Part shown: piece after piece, positions 9,301 through 16,091 of the stretch | How positions within the stretch are numbered: position 1 is the first letter of the stretch | How the letters are laid out: the number at the start of each line of letters is the position of its first letter | Origin: Parvularcula sp964556115 | Lineage (GTDB): Bacteria > Pseudomonadota > Alphaproteobacteria > Caulobacterales > Parvularculaceae | Assembly (NCBI GenBank): GCA_964556115.1 | Contig: CAZKVC010000002.1 | Span: 1-64,000, forward strand | DNA: 64,000 bases | Reading direction: 5' to 3' | The notes under the pieces: model-generated | Told to the model about the DNA's origin: nothing | Seen by the model: only the letters and a program-made list of their open reading frames with translations | Database searches by the model: none | Position numbers and translations under genes: made by a program

Positions 9301-9617
9301 GGATCAAGGGTTTCGAGTGCTTTTCGATCCTCTAGATCCTCCGGCATCAGACCAAAGGCAACCAGTTCCTCCATGAGGACCGTGCGCCTCCGAAGGTAGC
9401 GGTCACGCCGCCTCGACGCCGAGCGGGCCAGACGCCGGTCGATGGCAAGAGATGCCCCGGATTTGGCGTCGCGCCCGTCGGCGAAGATGCGGACGCCGAT
9501 ATCGCGGATGCCGGTGACGTTGCCGGCCTCGTCTTCATCGAGAAGGCACCAGCCGAGGGAATTGGTTCCTAAATCGAGGCCAATGCGGTAAGCACCCTGC
9601 CTGCTGTAAATGCTCAC
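6363..9617 (-). CDS. cas9: CRISPR-associated endonuclease Cas9 (type II-C)
   Basis: RNA-guided DNA nuclease, 1084 residues from the GTG at 9617. Seen in order: RuvC-I IGLDLGTNSLGW (Asp about 15); an arginine-rich bridge helix (RRLARSASRRRDRYLRRR); a REC lobe shorter than in II-A; RuvC-II IVVELARDLK (Glu about 525); an HNH domain with a zinc-type CPYCG and DIDHILPYS (His about 610); RuvC-III HHAIDAFVVG (Asp about 761); and a C-terminal PAM-interacting region. All nuclease residues are present, so it should be active. GTG 9617 is preceded by GGAG at 6-nt spacing; a TTG at 9629 would add four residues. With only cas1 and cas2 beside it and no csn2 or cas4, the subtype is II-C. Confidence 0.97.
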   Translation of the reverse strand: MSIYSRQGAYRIGLDLGTNSLGWCLLDEDEAGNVTGIRDIGVRIFADGRDAKSGASLAIDRRLARSASRRRDRYLRRRTVLMEELVAFGLMPEDLEDRKALETLDPYALRAEGLDHALPLYHFGRAIFHLNQRRGFKSNRKADRNADDDQGKIAQGIDRLKEKIRKAKARTYGEYLHKRREAEKNARRVPTVRARIGDDNTYSEYPERLLFEEEFDRLWEAQARFHPSELTEATRDRLRQVIFYQRPLKAPKIGRCTFFDEPRLPKAHPFFQERRLLEEVNALEVILPGEKARKLTAAERDDILLHLQKQKTMSFSKVRTRLKCPDGSRFNKETPQRTKLLGDEVRAVMSDKSRFGPFWLELPVERQIEVLSKLRTEEDEDKLAAWLQEEHGLSDEQAVAVSSAHLPEGYGRLGETATGALIEELKAQDVPVYSEAVKRAGERYPEMKHHSDFRDGEVWEKLPYYGQILARHIPPGTHDPKHKDDLAKYHGRITNPTVHIGLNQIRKVVNDLIEKHGHPMRIVVELARDLKLNDEQKRDVNKAIKENTEAAEKRSKKLDELGQADTGANRALLKQWEELSKDPLGPRNCPYCGVPIGVEELFSSAVDIDHILPYSRTLDDSPANKVVCHRACNRKKRNQSPYEAFSRDEALWATIQEQVARLPHNKQWRFGPDAMEKYENEERDFLARQLVDTQYLSRLAAMYLQAICPNGDGGGVYVTPGRMTEMLRRKWGLNSLLPDHNLPLSGNKKKNRLDHRHHAIDAFVVGVTDRSLLNSISRAAGKAEKDDLDHVLSEVQPPFGKDIDDMRRALGDALEKTVVSHKTDHGKPKPGDSSVTAGKLHNDTAYGLTGEVDEKGNEIVVVRKGLTTLKSRKELGRVRDETLRNTLLADTEGKNGKEFTAALEDFARAETIDGKPNPWQGLRHVRMTEPLKTIKIKDKSGRAYKGYKGDSNLRYDVWELPNGKWAVDVVSMFEAHQPSAEPQMKRDHPTAKKVMRLFKNDTLALEDDNGRTALMRIVKFAASGQMLLAPHNEAGALKTRDADKEDPFKYISVAPGSLKRRNARKVRIDSVGHVFDPGPRSLPA

Positions 9618-9646
9618 TGACCACTCCAACGTATATCTGGGTGTAG

Positions 9647-9676
9647 TGTATATCAGGGGTTAGAGAATCCTTGCAA
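9647..9676 (-). promoter_or_regulatory. Candidate cas9 promoter
   Basis: On the minus strand TTGCAA (9676-9671) and TATACA (9652-9647) are 18 nt apart. They would start transcription near 9640, leaving a short leader with the GGAG of cas9. The heptamer GTATATC (plus strand) occurs twice here, at 9631-9637 and 9648-9654, a direct repeat 17 bp apart. It occurs again at 9872-9878 next to a decayed CRISPR repeat. Confidence 0.35.
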
Positions 9677-9679
9677 CCC

Positions 9680-9870
9680 CCCGGGAAGTGGGGTACCACT
9701 CGGAGAACTGAGGTGATTTGTGCCTATGCCGGGATGCAGCCGGCGAGGCAACGGCGAACTGGGGGCCTGATCAACCCGCGTGTCCAGGGCTGACTGGTTC
9801 ACCTTAGTAGGAGGCGCGGGACGCCGTGATCTCCGACCCTTAGACCAACCCGTATCCAACAGGATATGAC
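9680..9870. other. GC-rich non-coding stretch with short hairpins, unexplained
   Basis: About 190 bp between the cas9 promoter and the decayed repeats carry no convincing reading frame. Several short complementary segments are visible, for example CCGG-GATGCAG-CCGG near 9730 and GGCG-CGGGA-CGCC near 9815. It could be the non-coding end of a lost insertion sequence (an IS110-like end is one guess) or a long 5' region of the tracrRNA locus. I cannot decide from sequence. Confidence 0.3.
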
Positions 9871-9879
9871 TGTATATCG

Positions 9880-9915
9880 GTTGCGGCTGGCCTTCGATTT
9901 CTGAACTGCCACGCT
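9880..9915 (+). repeat. Decayed CRISPR repeat 1 beside tracrRNA
   Basis: The first 27 bases match the array repeat exactly and the last nine diverge (30 of 36 overall). Orientation is the same as in the main array. With the copy 65 bp downstream it forms a relic two-repeat array directly upstream of the tracrRNA gene. Confidence 0.85.
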
Positions 9916-9933
9916 GTGGACGTCAAGTTCAGC

Positions 9934-9942
9934 TGCTATAAT
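9934..9942 (+). promoter_or_regulatory. Extended -10 promoter element, likely for tracrRNA
   Basis: TGCTATAAT is a perfect extended -10 box on the plus strand. It would start transcription near 9949, giving a transcript of about 200 nt that runs through the anti-repeat to the terminator at 10146. No good -35 is seen, which an extended -10 can do without. The box lies between the two decayed repeats. Confidence 0.5.
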
Positions 9943-9944
9943 CT

Positions 9945-9980
9945 ATTGCGGCTGGGCTTCGACACCAACTTGCCAGCACC
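9945..9980 (+). repeat. Decayed CRISPR repeat 2 beside tracrRNA
   Basis: ATTGCGGCTGGGCTTCGA matches the first 18 bases of the repeat at 16 positions; the rest has decayed (20 of 36 overall). It starts 65 bp after decayed repeat 1, the same period as the main array (65-68 bp). That supports descent from a true repeat-spacer-repeat unit. Confidence 0.6.
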
Positions 9981-10061
9981 GACCTTTAGGGCATGGCCCC
10001 CGACGCCGCGTAGGATTCGAGGTCTCTTTTCAGGCACGGCCTTTTGTGCGAAGGTACCGAC

Positions 10062-10147
10062 GTTCAGAAATCGTAGGCCAGCCGCTAACAAGCAGTTGGA
10101 ACTGCACCAAATCGCCCCGCTGGTTCCGGCCAGCGGGGAATTTTTTG
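10062..10147 (+). ncRNA. tracrRNA: anti-repeat, stem-loop and terminator
   Basis: The anti-repeat at 10062-10089 (GTTCAGAAATCGTAGGCCAG, then CCGCTAAC) is the reverse complement of repeat bases 1-27, with one mismatch and one bulged base. This gives the crRNA:tracrRNA duplex cut by RNase III. It is followed by a stem-loop (GCAGT-TGGA-ACTGC, 10092-10105). A terminator hairpin CCCCGCTGG/CCAGCGGGG (10115-10138) with six T residues (10141-10146) ends the RNA. The 5' end may lie near 9949 (long form) or closer to the anti-repeat. Layout and length fit II-C tracrRNAs. Confidence 0.93.
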
Positions 10148-10309
10148 GTCTGGTTCCGACTCAAACGGAGTGCCGTCGAGCTGGCATTCTGGAGATCCAT
10201 TAATTGCGGAATTCGGTGTCTTCTGAGGTGAACGACGCCAATTGTAGGTTAGTCAGCCCCGATCGAGAGTGAACGCTTTCCCAGGTCAGTGTCCACGAAT
10301 GTGATATCG

Positions 10310-10936
10310 CTACAGTTCCAATCCTTCTGACAAAGCCAGCGCGTCCTCTACTTCCACACCTAGATATCGAACCGTGCTGTCGAGCTTGGCGTAACCGAGA
10401 AGAAGCTGAATGGCTCTCAGGTTGCCGGTCTTACGATAGAGCATGGTGGCCTTGGTCCGTCGCAGCGAATGCGTAGCGTAGGCTGAGGAAGGCAAACCTA
10501 TCGCAGCCGTCCAGTCTTGGACAAGCCGAGCGTACTGACGTGTCGTCAGATGTTCGCCAGTCTTTTTTCAGCTTGGGAATAGCCAATCGTTCGGACTGAG
10601 GTCTTTCTGTTCCACCCACGCAACGATCGCCTTTCGGGTCGGGTCAGTGAGTTCAAACTGTACGGGAGACGAAGTCTTCGACTGAACGATCTTTGCTCGG
10701 GAAAGCGGTTCGGTGCCGCGACAAACGTCGGCAACCTTAAGCCTCACCAAGTCGCATCCTCTCAGCTTGCTATCGAGCGCAAGGTTGAAGAGCGCGAGGT
10801 CTCGAACCTCGTTGGCCATCGTCAACCGAACGCGGATCTCCCAGACCTCCTGCGCCTTCAACGGCGACTTCTGCCCGATGAGTTTGCCCTTGTTCCAAGG
10901 CCGCCGCTCATCCGCCGTGGTTCTTGGCTGATCCAT
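10310..10936 (-). pseudogene. Tyrosine recombinase/integrase interrupted by one in-frame TGA
   Basis: The gene belongs to a group of roughly 210-residue tyrosine recombinases common in proteobacterial accessory DNA. Start chosen: ATG 10936 (MDQPRTTADERRPWNKGK). The first part has the catalytic Arg in SKLRGCDLVRL and stops at FPS followed by TGA (10570-10568). The same frame continues with KKTGEHLTTRQYARLVQDW, the box HSLRRTKATMLY and LLGYAKLDSTVRYLG with the nucleophile Tyr. Only one codon separates an intact gene from this one; in relatives an Arg codon is usual there. The LLG-H histidine is Tyr here. Confidence 0.85.
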
Positions 10937-11078
10937 TGATCTCTCTCGGACGTCATGGTGCAAGAAGAAGGCCGAGAGCACTCGAAGCCGTTAACAGTGC
11001 TGCGGCCCTGGCGAGGTAAATCGCGATCACTATAGGTTCCGTTATGTCAGCAAATGCGCCCTGCCGGTAGGGCGAAGC

Positions 11079-11678
11079 TCAGCGCTTGGCGCCGAGCGCT
11101 CCGAGGATGAACTCGGCCCACTCTTCAAAAACGACGTCGTCGGGCTCGCCTTCCATTTCCGCCGCGATGAGGGGATGGCAGAAGCGGATTCCACTGGCGT
11201 GTAGCGCATGGGAGGCCGCCTCGATGTCCCCGACGTCGAATTCTCCGCGTTCGACGCCATAGACAATGATGTCCCGGCCTAGCGCCAGCAGTCCGCAGCG
11301 GTACTGCTGGACCTCCTCCCAGCGCTCGTCGATCGCGCAGGAGACCATGTGGTGGACCCGCTTATGCTCCATGAACATCGTTCGGTTCATTTCCAGGATC
11401 GTCCGGTAGAAGACCTTCAGACGCGCCGGCGCGGTCGCTTCTTTCTCAGAAGCTTCTCTTGCGAATTCGAGTTTACCCGACAGCTTCCGCTCAGCGATCG
11501 CGCGGTTGATCACAGCCTTGGTGCCGAAGACCCGGTGTACGTTGGACGAGCTGAAGCCGCATGCTCGCGCAATATCGGCCACCGTGGTCTTGTCGTAGCC
11601 GATCTCAGTGAAGAGCCGGTCGGCATGGTCCAGGATCAGCGTGCGCGTCTCGTCTTCGGTCAGGTTCAGTCTCGGCAA
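11079..11678 (-). CDS. TetR-family regulator of the adjacent efflux operon
   Basis: The 199-residue protein has an N-terminal TetR HTH at about residues 8-55 (LFTEIGYDKTTVADIARACG, then SSSNVHRVFGTKAVI) and an all-helical ligand domain. The start is a TTG at 11678, with AAGGAG 7 nt upstream. The gene is divergent from an RND efflux operon, with a palindromic operator in between. It therefore most likely represses that operon and itself until a toxic compound binds. The ligand is unknown. Confidence 0.9.
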   Translation of the reverse strand: MPRLNLTEDETRTLILDHADRLFTEIGYDKTTVADIARACGFSSSNVHRVFGTKAVINRAIAERKLSGKLEFAREASEKEATAPARLKVFYRTILEMNRTMFMEHKRVHHMVSCAIDERWEEVQQYRCGLLALGRDIIVYGVERGEFDVGDIEAASHALHASGIRFCHPLIAAEMEGEPDDVVFEEWAEFILGALGAKR

Positions 11679-11734
11679 TGGCGAACTCCTTACGCAGGGC
11701 GAAGCGCCTACTGCACCTCGTAACAAATACCTAG

Positions 11735-11756
11735 TGACAAATTACGTATTTTGTCA
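11735..11756. promoter_or_regulatory. Palindromic operator between tetR and efflux operon
   Basis: A 22-bp inverted repeat has half-sites TGACAAAT and ATTTTGTCA around a central ACGT. Ten of eleven base pairs are symmetrical. Size, symmetry and position between divergent genes are those of a TetR operator. Confidence 0.75.
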
Positions 11757-11810
11757 TATGTGAGCTACTACTTTATTGTGGCTGAGGCCAGAGAACTGAG
11801 GAGTTCCGCC

Positions 11811-12968
11811 ATGTTGCGCGTACTGGTCAGGATCGGGGAGGGGGCGTTATGGCTTCTCATCCTTGCCCTCGTCATCGTTCTGGCGGGGCTTGGCGGGCAA
11901 ACCGTCCTCTCCGCCAAGGCCGACGATCGGGTGGAGGCGCGGCCGCTGCCCGTCGCCGTGATGGAGGTCAGGCACCAGCCGACCTATCAGCAGAGGCGCC
12001 TCTTCGCCGGGCGCATCTCCCCTGCGCAGGTCGCGGACGCAGGCTTCCAGGTGGGCGGCGAGGTAGCCGAGGTGCTCGTGCAGATCGGCGACAGGGTGGC
12101 GAAGGGGGAGGCTCTGGCGCGGCTCGACCCCGTGCGGCTGGACCTCCGCCGACGCGAGGCGGCTGCCGAGCTGTCCGGTGCCAAGGCGCTCCTCGTGCGG
12201 AGCGAGGCTACCCTGCAGCGGATCACCGATCTTATCGATCAGGGCTTCGCGACCCAGCAGGAACTGGACGATGCAACGGCCGCGCGCGGCGAGGCGCGCG
12301 AGCGGGTCCGGCTTCTCGAACGCGTCTTGGCTCGGGCCGAGGAGGATGAGGGCGATACGGTCCTGACCGCGCCCTTCGCGGGCTTCGTGGTGGCGCGCTA
12401 TGTCGATGCAGGCGCCACGGTAAGCGCTGGTCAGCCCGTGATCAGGGTCAACCAGGAGGCGGCGCTCGAAGCGGAGATCGGTGTGCCGATGGAGCTCGCT
12501 TCGACCATCGCGCCGGGGGACCGTTTCGATCTTCTCGCGGACGAACTCGTCGCTCGGAGCATCGTGGAGGGGATCAGCGATGACGTCGATCCGGCAACCC
12601 GAAGCCGCACCGTCCGGCTGAAAGTTCTTGAGGATCCGGGTCTCGTCCCCGGCGGTCTCGTGCGCTTGGCCCTGGGCCAGGAGAAGCAGGGCCGCGGCGT
12701 CTGGGTGCCGATGGCCGCCCTTCAGGAGAGCTATCGGGGCCTCTGGTCGGTCTATGTGGTGGACGAATACAAGATCATCCGTCGCAAGGATGTGGAGATC
12801 ATCTCCCTCGCCGACGACCGTGTCTTCGTGAAAGGGACCCTGGAGGACGGCGACCGTGTCGTGACCTCGTCGCCCTTCCGCTTCGTTCCCGGGCAGTTGG
12901 TGGAGATCGTCAGGAGCGAGCCTGCCGGTAGGCCGGTGACGGCCGCTTCCGCGTCGGTCGTTGGCTGA
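11811..12968 (+). CDS. RND efflux membrane-fusion (periplasmic adaptor) protein
   Basis: The 385-residue adaptor links the inner-membrane pump to the outer-membrane channel. It has an N-terminal membrane anchor (residues about 10-35), then a split lipoyl domain (FQVGGEVAEVLVQIGDRVAKGEALARLDP and VLTAPFAGFVVARYVDAGATVSAGQPV). An alpha-hairpin coiled coil (about 110-180) lies between the two halves, and beta-barrel and membrane-proximal domains follow. The ATG at 11811 has GGAG upstream. An in-frame TTG further up falls inside the operator and is unlikely. It is first in a three-gene operon. Confidence 0.93.
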   Translation: MLRVLVRIGEGALWLLILALVIVLAGLGGQTVLSAKADDRVEARPLPVAVMEVRHQPTYQQRRLFAGRISPAQVADAGFQVGGEVAEVLVQIGDRVAKGEALARLDPVRLDLRRREAAAELSGAKALLVRSEATLQRITDLIDQGFATQQELDDATAARGEARERVRLLERVLARAEEDEGDTVLTAPFAGFVVARYVDAGATVSAGQPVIRVNQEAALEAEIGVPMELASTIAPGDRFDLLADELVARSIVEGISDDVDPATRSRTVRLKVLEDPGLVPGGLVRLALGQEKQGRGVWVPMAALQESYRGLWSVYVVDEYKIIRRKDVEIISLADDRVFVKGTLEDGDRVVTSSPFRFVPGQLVEIVRSEPAGRPVTAASASVVG

Positions 12969-12980
12969 GGAGGAGGAGCG

Positions 12981-15900
12981 ATGAAAACGGTCCTCTACGA
13001 CTATCCGCGGGCGCTGGCGATGGTCCTGATTCTGATCGTCGTGGGCGGCGGCGCGGCGTTCCTGACCATGCCGCAGCAGGAAGACCCGAGGATCAGGAAC
13101 CGCGCGGCGACGATCCTCACCGCCTACCCCGGGGCGAGTGCAGAGCTAGTGGAACGCCTCGTCACCCAGAGGATCGAGGACCAGCTGCGCGAGGTCGAGG
13201 AGATCGACATCGTCCAGTCGGTCTCGACCACGGGGCTCTCCTCCGTATCCGTGACGCTTCAGGACCAGATCAACGAGACCGACCAGGCCTTCTCGAAGGT
13301 GCGCGATGCGCTTTCGGATGCAGAGCCCCTTCTGCCCGAAGGAACGTCCGAGCCGCGTTTCATCGACGACCGGGGCTACGCCTATACGGTGCTCGCGGCC
13401 CTTGTCTGGGATGCAGAGAGCCCGCCGAGCCCGTTGATCCTGAAACGGGCGGCGGAGGAGCTGCGGTCGCGGCTGAGGAACGTACCCGGCACGGAGTATA
13501 CGAGCGTCCACGGGTTCGGGGACGAGGAGATCGCCGTCACCCTTCGCGCCGATCAGGCCCAGGCGCTCGGCCTCTCCGAAGCCGAGATCGCTTCTGCAAT
13601 CAGCGGCGCGGACGCCAAGGTCGCGGCCGGACAGGTCTTCGGCGTTCAGAACGAGATCGCCGTCGAGGTGCGGGGTGCTCTTGGCACGCTCGACCGGGTG
13701 CGCGACGTTCCCCTGCGCGAGGGGCGTCAGGGCGCACGGGTGCGCGTCGGCGACATCGCCGAGGTGAGCCGGGGGCTTCAGGATCCAGAGGCCGAGACGG
13801 CCTTTATCGATGGCCGTAGAGCCGTGATCGTCGGCACGAGGATCGACGACGGGTTGAGGGTCGGTCAATGGTCGGCGCGCGTAAGGCAGGAGCTCGAAGC
13901 CTTCGAAGAGGATCTCTCCAGCGGGATCGAGCTCGTCACTGTTTTCGATCAGTCCGTCTACGCCTCGGACCGGTTCGGCAGCCTGCTCACCAATCTCGGC
14001 ATAGGTGTCACGCTGGTCGTCATCATTCTCTTCTTCACCCTTGGCCCAAGGGCTGCGATCCTCGTGACCCTGGCGATCCCGCTGACAACGCTCTGCTCTC
14101 TGACGGTGATGAGCTTTGCGGGCATTCCTATCCACCAGATGTCGATCACGGGGCTGATCGTCGCTCTCGGCCTCCTCGTCGACGCGGCCATCGTCATGTG
14201 CGATGCCGTGGGCCGGGCCCTGCGCCGGGGCCTTTCGCCGCGGGAGGCGGTGTCGGAGAGCGTGGGTCGGCTGTGGCTACCTCTCCTGAGCTCCACCCTG
14301 ACCACCGTGCTCGCCTTCATGCCGATCACCCTTCTGATCGGCGGAGCGGGGGAGTTCGTCGGACCCATCGCGGACAGCGTCATCATCTCCCTGATTACCT
14401 CTTTCCTCCTGGCGGTGACCGTCATCGCGGCGCTGGCTGGTATCTTTCTGAAGCCGGGGACGAAGGCCGAGAAGACCTCGTCCGGAGGGATGGAGCTGCC
14501 GCTCATCGGCCCCGCCTTCAGGACGCTTCTCGGCCTCAGCCTGGCCGCGCCGAGGCTGTCCATCCTCGCCGCCTCGGTCCTTCCAGCGCTCGGCTTCATC
14601 GGGGTGACCACCCTGCCGAGCCAGTTCTTCCCGGCCGCCGACCGTGCCCAGTTCCACGTCCAGCTTCGCCTTTCGCCGCAATCGAGTCTTTCAGAGACCA
14701 GGGCGGCGGCGGACGCGGCGGACCTGCTGCTCGAGCGGCATCCCAGCATCGAGAGTGCGCACTGGTCCGTCGGCAACTCCGTACCCGCCTTCTACTACAA
14801 TCTGATCATGGACGAGGACGGCTCGCGCAACTTTGCCGAAGCCATGGTGACGGTGGAAAGGCTCGGCGGGATCGAGGCAGTCGTGGATGAGGTGCAGGCG
14901 GAGCTCTCCCGTTCCCTGCCCAATGTGCAGGTCAACGCGCAGCTTCTTGTCCAGGGCCCGCCGACGCCTGCGCCCTTCGAGCTTCGCATTCAGGGCCGCG
15001 ATCTACAGACCCTCAAGGAGCTAGGCGAGGAAGCGCGGCTCATCCTGTCGCAGATCCCCGAGGTGACCGTCTCGACCGCCTCGCTGTCGGGCGGCGAGCC
15101 GAAGCTCTGGCTGAATGCGGATGAGGACGCGGCCCGTCTTGCAGGCTTCGGTCTGCGCGACGTGGCCGGAGCGCTCGCCGCGAAGCTGCAGGGCGTGCGC
15201 GGAGGAAGCATCATCGAGGGTGAGAGCGAAGTGCCTGTGATCGTGCGGCTCGATGCGCCCTACCGGAGCTCGATCGAGGAGGCGGGTTCGGTCAGCTTGG
15301 GCGGCCCGGGCGGGGATCTCGGCACGCCACTTCTGGGCCTGGGTGACCTGACCCTGGAGCCGAGCCCGGCGGCGATCACGCGCTACGAAGGCGCGCGAGT
15401 GAACACCATTCTCGCCTATGTCCGGCCGGGCACGCTGCCGAGTACGGCGGTCGATGCCTTCCAGGCCGCCATGGACGAGGGGCGTTTCGCACTGCCCCCC
15501 GGCTACACCTACGCCTTCGGGGGCGACGCGGAGGCGCGGTCGGATGCGGTGGGGTCGCTTCTGGCTTCGGTGGGCCTCATCACGGCGGCCGCCATCGCGG
15601 TCATCGTGCTGACCTTCGGCAGCTTCCGGCTGGGCGCGGTGGTTATGATGGTGGCCGGGCTCTCCATGGGGCTTGGCATGCTGAGCCTGACGATCGCCGG
15701 CTACCCGTTCGGGTTCCAACCGATCATTGCCCTGATGGGTCTGATGGGCGTCGCGATCAATGCCGCCATCATCATCCTTGCCACACTCCAAGCCAACCCG
15801 GAGGCGGTGGCGGGCGACAGGCTGGCCGTGCGCGACGGAGTCCTCGAGACATCGCGGCATATCACCTCGACCACGGTGACGACTTTTGTCGGGTTCCTGC

Positions 15901-16091
15901 CCCTGATCCTGGCCGAGGGCGGTTTCTGGCCGCCCTTCGCCACAGCCATCGCGGGAGGTGTGGTCCTGTCCACCGTGGTCTCCTTCTTCTTCGTGCCTCA
16001 GTGCTTCCTCCTTCTGACCAGAAGGCGGCCCGTGGCGAATTTCCCTGGAGCCAACATGTACACGGAAGAGATCGCCCATGCGCCTGCTTAG
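12981..16091 (+). CDS. RND-family efflux pump permease
   Basis: A 1036-residue HAE1-type RND transporter exports small molecules using the proton gradient. Two repeats each have a large periplasmic loop after TM1 and TM7. TM1 is at about 10-30 (LAMVLILIVVGGGAAFL), followed by the porter domain motif YPGASAELVERLVTQRIEDQL. In TM4 the usual Asp-Asp or Asp-Asn proton relay reads GLLVDAAIVMCD, with Ala after the Asp. The second half ends with TM12 near 1010. The gene lies 12 nt after the adaptor. Substrate cannot be told. Confidence 0.93.
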   Translation: MKTVLYDYPRALAMVLILIVVGGGAAFLTMPQQEDPRIRNRAATILTAYPGASAELVERLVTQRIEDQLREVEEIDIVQSVSTTGLSSVSVTLQDQINETDQAFSKVRDALSDAEPLLPEGTSEPRFIDDRGYAYTVLAALVWDAESPPSPLILKRAAEELRSRLRNVPGTEYTSVHGFGDEEIAVTLRADQAQALGLSEAEIASAISGADAKVAAGQVFGVQNEIAVEVRGALGTLDRVRDVPLREGRQGARVRVGDIAEVSRGLQDPEAETAFIDGRRAVIVGTRIDDGLRVGQWSARVRQELEAFEEDLSSGIELVTVFDQSVYASDRFGSLLTNLGIGVTLVVIILFFTLGPRAAILVTLAIPLTTLCSLTVMSFAGIPIHQMSITGLIVALGLLVDAAIVMCDAVGRALRRGLSPREAVSESVGRLWLPLLSSTLTTVLAFMPITLLIGGAGEFVGPIADSVIISLITSFLLAVTVIAALAGIFLKPGTKAEKTSSGGMELPLIGPAFRTLLGLSLAAPRLSILAASVLPALGFIGVTTLPSQFFPAADRAQFHVQLRLSPQSSLSETRAAADAADLLLERHPSIESAHWSVGNSVPAFYYNLIMDEDGSRNFAEAMVTVERLGGIEAVVDEVQAELSRSLPNVQVNAQLLVQGPPTPAPFELRIQGRDLQTLKELGEEARLILSQIPEVTVSTASLSGGEPKLWLNADEDAARLAGFGLRDVAGALAAKLQGVRGGSIIEGESEVPVIVRLDAPYRSSIEEAGSVSLGGPGGDLGTPLLGLGDLTLEPSPAAITRYEGARVNTILAYVRPGTLPSTAVDAFQAAMDEGRFALPPGYTYAFGGDAEARSDAVGSLLASVGLITAAAIAVIVLTFGSFRLGAVVMMVAGLSMGLGMLSLTIAGYPFGFQPIIALMGLMGVAINAAIIILATLQANPEAVAGDRLAVRDGVLETSRHITSTTVTTFVGFLPLILAEGGFWPPFATAIAGGVVLSTVVSFFFVPQCFLLLTRRRPVANFPGANMYTEEIAHAPA

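Noticed and set aside
9653..9859. A 68-residue minus-strand protein upstream of cas9, a possible anti-CRISPR or regulator
   Set aside because: It has no ribosome site, a Pro/Arg-rich random composition and overlap with the proposed cas9 promoter.
9660..9870. A group II intron fragment or domain V-like hairpin
   Set aside because: Some phrases look intron-like, but there is no recognisable domain V, no 5' GUGYG boundary and no reverse transcriptase.
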